Assembly: GCA_007922195.1 (NCBI GenBank)
Contig: ML681989.1
Coordinates: 42,970,765 to 43,034,764, forward strand
Source of the DNA: Podocnemis expansa
Taxonomy: Eukaryota; Chordata; Testudines; Podocnemididae
Length of the DNA: 64,000 bases
Direction: 5' to 3'
Shown here: positions 60,263-64,000 of the stretch, piece by piece
How the letters are laid out: the number at the start of each line of letters is the position of its first letter
Numbering within the stretch: position 1 is the first letter of the stretch
The notes under the pieces: model-generated
Told to the model about the DNA's origin: nothing
Seen by the model: only the letters and a program-made list of their open reading frames with translations
Databases searched by the model: none
Position numbers and translations under genes: made by a program

Positions 60263-60618
60263 GTCTCTTTTCAGTTACATAAAGTCATTCCACACCTTCA
60301 GTGGGTTACCCTAGATTTACCCAAGACATACTCCCATATATCAGAGTACAGAATTCAGTTTACATGTCTTTTTGCTGTTTTACCTCAGTAATTTCTCATG
60401 TACAATAATTAGAGGGACCATGCTAATAAAGGCAGTAGTAGATCTTATTCATAATGACATAGTTCAACAAATTCTTCTGTAGTATTAAAGTAACCAGTAA
60501 AAAGTTATAAAGCTGTGCACAGTCACCTCTGGGTTGGAAGAGTATAGGGACTTAACAGTGTACTGTAGCTGTGTGCAAGAGGATGAAATAAATCAAAAGA
60601 TAAATCCTCAATATGTAA

Positions 60619-61045
60619 GGTTATATCTACACTTAGACCTGAAATCGAATTGATTGCCATCAATTTGAATTCTATTAAGTGCATGGACACACTGGCTTTC
60701 CTCAGTTTGAACTGATGAAAGCTGACTGAATTGGTTAAACTTTGTTTGACTTCAAAGTCGGAGTCAATTCGAATTGAGTAATTCGAATTGACCCAGTGTG
60801 GCCATGTCAATTTGAATTCACTGTTAGTTTGAATTAGCCACAGCTTGATTTTTTTTCCTATACAATAGAGCCCCCTACCACATTTGAACTAGCAAGTCCT
60901 GTTCATGGACATGCCAATTCAAAATGGATTTTCTGGTGTGGCTATGTCAATTTGAATTGACTGAACATGAATTAATAATTATTAGTTCAAATTGACTAAT
61001 TTGAATTCAGTAATTTGAACGGAAACGCTAAGTGTAGACGTAGCC
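60619..61045. mobile_element. Palindromic MITE, Harbinger-like (CAATTCGAATTG type)
   Basis: A 427-bp element with ends GGTTATATCTACACTTAG and, on the other strand, GGCTACGTCTACACTTAG. TAA flanks both sides (60616-60618 and 61046-61048), the classic PIF/Harbinger duplication. The interior repeats AATTCGAATT and CAATTTGAATTG words in both directions. Confidence 0.8.
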
Positions 61046-61048
61046 TAA

Positions 61049-61689
61049 GAGCTATGGGTAAACACAAGGGACCAGATCCTTAGTTCTATTACATTACCTT
61101 TTCATCTCTAGAGTAATGCAAAATGACTTTAAACCTACACTAAAGGTGAGTTATTAACCAGTGCATGTTTAGCTAAACCTCCTGATTTCTCACTATACTT
61201 GGAGAGTAAGAGAGGGTGTTCAGGATCCTGGAGGTAGGGGAAAGAGAATGCTGCAGTGATCCTTGCCCTGTAGTAATTGCTATAGTCCATTATCAGACAG
61301 GGCAAGTTAGAGAAGCCTTTGTCTAAGAATGTGAGCTAGGTGAAGCTGAGAATTAAGACATTTGAGGGCCAGATCTTGAGCTTCAGTGCTTGCACAAAAT
61401 TCCCCCAAATTTGACTTAACCAACTACTGGAGGTTCTCTCCTGTGTGGTGAAATTCTTCAGTGACATAAAACAGCTTTATTAATGATAGTGGCTGAGGCA
61501 AAAGAGTGAGGCTTGGCATTTTTGCATCAGGTAGATTCCTGAATGATTTAGCCATCATTAAAATGTGCTGTGGCTAGCACTGAAATTCCAGATTGGTGGA
61601 CTGAGTTGAATTTAAAGATACTTCTACCCCCACCAGCTTAGCTGAACTCTTCTCACACACAGCTTAGGATCTGGTACTATAGCTGTCAC
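61049..61689. other. Unassigned non-coding DNA
   Basis: No gene is visible. Short phrases such as gccagatcttgagcttcagt resemble fragments of amniote interspersed repeats. Confidence 0.3.
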
Positions 61690-62230
61690 ATCTGAATGAT
61701 TTATTAAATAGATACATAGATTTGGGATCTGTATAACACAAGCCATAGAACTCTTCATAAATTTGTATTAATTCTGCATAACACAGTCCATAGAACTTCC
61801 CCAAAATAATTCCTTGAGTATATCATTTAGAAGAACATCCAATCTTGATTTAAATGTCAGTGATGAAAAATCTATCACAACTCTTGGTAAATTGTTCTGA
61901 TGGTTAATTATGTTTATTGTTAAAAGTTCATTCTTTATTTCTGGTCTGAATTAGTCTGGCTTCAATTTCCAGTTATTGGACTGTGTTGTTGTTTTTCTCC
62001 TATTGAAGACACCATTGTTAAGGATTTATTCCCCATGTGTGTACTTTGCAATCAACTTACCCCTTGACCTTTTCCTTTTTAAGCTAAGTAGCTTGAGATC
62101 TTTGAGTCTGTCACTATTAGATATATTTTCAAATCCTTTAATCATTCTCAAGGTTCTTCCTTACCTCTTTACAATCTATCAACATCCTTCCTGCACAGTT
62201 GTTCCTTGTGCTAGATAATGGGATTGGTCA
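61690..62230 (-). mobile_element. Old CR1-type LINE fragment
   Basis: The phrases aagaacatccaatcttgatt, aaatgtcagtgatgaaaaat and ttggtaaattgttctgatgg match the antisense 3' region of an older CR1-type (CR1/L3) LINE. It is diverged, 5'-truncated and non-coding. The borders are approximate. Confidence 0.65.
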
Positions 62231-63451
62231 GAGAAATTGAAAGGCAGTGGTTTTCTTAGTTAGTCTCTCTCAGTTCATTGTGTTGGCAATATTCTGCTCA
62301 CTTTATTACTTTCTTCCTAGAGCATTGAGGGAGGAAGTGTGTGGGGGGGAAGGGGGGTTGAACATGAAAAGGGCAGTTGGTACTGTCTCCTGTATGTGTC
62401 TTTGAAAAAAATATGCTCTAATAAATTGAACCAGGTGCCTTGGTAACTAAACTAAATGCAGCTTTATAAAGAAAAATGCATAAGCAAACCTCCTTAGGCT
62501 TTTTTAGTATACTAATACCCAACTTAATTAAATCATCTCACTGATTTATGTGCAGCATTTGCCTTTCTATTTAGATGCAGAAGTGATAATCCACTCTGAT
62601 ACTTCTCTTCTCTCTCTAGTTTGTTCTATTTTTCCTTCCGGTAAAAGTTCTATTATTGTAAGACTGCAGGACTGGAACTTTCTTGGTTGCAAATACTCAT
62701 AGCAGCCATCAGAGACTTCACACATATGCCCCAACTTGACTCACTCACTTAGGAAATAGGACCTTAAGCAACAGCAATAAATCCTGAAGATAAGCACTAC
62801 CATTCTTACCTGGGCTCCTAAATCACTTTTTAGAGAGTAAAGAAAAAATTAGAAGAATAATGTATCAGTCCCTGAACCAAGCAAACCTTTCCTATCACCT
62901 TCTTTGCTGAACAGCAGAGTTTATGTGCACTCTGGAAATGTGGAGCTTGTGAGATAAGTTGACCTGTAGAAGATGTGGACATTCCACCCTACCCTCCTCA
63001 TTCAGTGAGAGAGTTAGATGTCAGTCAGAAAAGATGATCATTGTCATCTCCATTAAGGCTGCTAATCAAATACTTTAATTTAGGTGTGGAGAAAAGTAAG
63101 TTCAGAAATGTATAATTATGTACAGTTCCTATCTCCTTCCCCATTTAAAATACTACTAAGAGGCTAACTTAAAATAAGGTAGTTTTAAGCTCAAAATGAC
63201 AGATTGTCCTTAATTTATCATGTTGTTCCTATTTCAGGGTTCTTAGAACAGGGATTGGTACTGTAATTTTAGGACACCATACAGGAAACTGTAGAATGAT
63301 AATATTTGATCAAAATATGAGCCCATCTGAGCTTGTAGCAAATATAACTCGTATGTCAAATATCTTCAGAATCTACTATTGCTTAAGTAACCCCACAGCT
63401 GAAATCCATGTATGTCGATGAGCTGGGTATCACTGACCTTGAATCACATAA
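62231..63451. other. Unassigned non-coding DNA
   Basis: Nothing recognisable apart from a G-rich patch at 62342-62358. Confidence 0.4.
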
Positions 63452-63640
63452 CTCATTCAGAGGGGTAGCCACATTAGTCTGTACATAGCAAAAACAATGG
63501 AAGTCCTATGGCACCTTAAAGATTAACAAATTTCTTTGAGCATAAGTTTTCATGGGCTACAATGCGCTTCGTCATTTGCAGCCCACAAAAACGTATGCAG
63601 GAAGAAATTTGTTAATCTTTAAGGTGCCACGGAACTTTAA
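63452..63640. mobile_element. PLE tail in inverted arrangement
   Basis: The left arm, ggggtagccacattagtctg to gcataagttttcatgggct, is reverse. The right arm, gcagcccacaaaaacgtatg to ttgttaatctttaaggtgcc, is forward. The subfamily (agcccac, cgtatgc) is closer to the tail at 8225-8325 than to the others. No target duplication was seen. Confidence 0.75.
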
Positions 63641-63659
63641 TTGTTTTAATTTATCCATC

Positions 63660-64000
63660 CTCACTTCCAGTCAATCTTCTCCCCTATAATCTGTCCAATG
63701 TATGATTGCTAAAGTCATCTTCCTTTCCAATTGCTCTGATTATGTCACTCATCTCCTTGAATCTCTTCATTGACTTTCTGTCTCCTTTGTATCATGTTAA
63801 AGCTATTCATCCTTGACTACAGACCTGCATAATCTCACTGACATTTGTATCTCTGTTTTCTTATCCTCTGTGTATTCTCTCTTGCATCCTATATCTTATT
63901 GCTTCCTTCATGTCCTCCTGTCCTTCACTTTGTGCCTTCTGTTGCGCCCCAGCCCCCAGGCTAAGGCAGTCTTCCTGTTCTCACATGCCAATTGCCTTCA
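63660..64000 (+). mobile_element. L2-clade LINE fragment, cut by the window end
   Basis: Plus-strand translation near 63700-63790 gives NCSDYVTHLLESLH, comparable to the L2 block found at about 15335-15380. The copy is decayed and continues beyond the window. Confidence 0.55.

Overview
This window looks like non-coding DNA from a vertebrate nuclear genome, most likely a turtle or another non-avian reptile. The organism is inferred from the repeat mix, which I recognise from family knowledge: CR1 and L2 LINEs, a Penelope-like element with many short copies of its tail, a DIRS-type tyrosine-recombinase retrotransposon, an R2/R4-type LINE with a restriction-like endonuclease, an RTE-like LINE, hAT and Harbinger-like MITEs, and LTR-element remnants. 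I found no host exon, no functional RNA gene, no CRISPR array and no bacterial-style operon. Nearly every long reading frame either belongs to a transposable element or is a chance frame in low-complexity or GC-rich repeat DNA. A 10-base run of N at 31733-31742 marks an assembly gap.

Layout. 1-3070: AT-rich, unassigned DNA. 3079-5600: hAT-like and Harbinger-like MITEs and a CR1 fragment. 6421-8330: a decayed Penelope-like element (reverse transcriptase plus GIY-YIG nuclease), itself hit by another Penelope tail. 10350-13795: a nearly complete R2/R4-type LINE, preceded by a tRNA-like segment and broken by only two frameshifts. 14890-15870: an L2-clade LINE end. 16319-17090: a palindromic MITE with a very GC-rich middle. 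20590-21507: a probable LTR. 22663-26710: two hAT MITEs around a Penelope hairpin. 31261-35615: Penelope hairpins, one of them inside a MITE. 37485-40714: two copies of one hAT MITE, one split by a solo LTR and the other hit at its tip by another hAT. 41165-42585: a CR1 with a second CR1 inserted in it. 43093-49366: a structurally complete but coding-dead DIRS element on the minus strand, carrying a nested hAT MITE. 49520-49945: another palindromic MITE. 52900-55470: an RTE-like LINE with a Penelope hairpin in it. 60147-61045: a Penelope hairpin and a MITE. 61690-62230: an old CR1-type fragment. 63452-64000: a Penelope hairpin and an L2 fragment running off the window.

The window is useful as a stratigraphy of insertions. 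Several target-site duplications are directly readable: 8 bp for hAT, 3 bp for the palindromic MITEs, 5 bp for the solo LTR and 10-12 bp for the Penelope tails. They show which element entered which. The least decayed coding element is the R2/R4-type LINE. Its catalytic motifs are intact, whereas the DIRS, CR1 and RTE copies have each lost catalytic residues.
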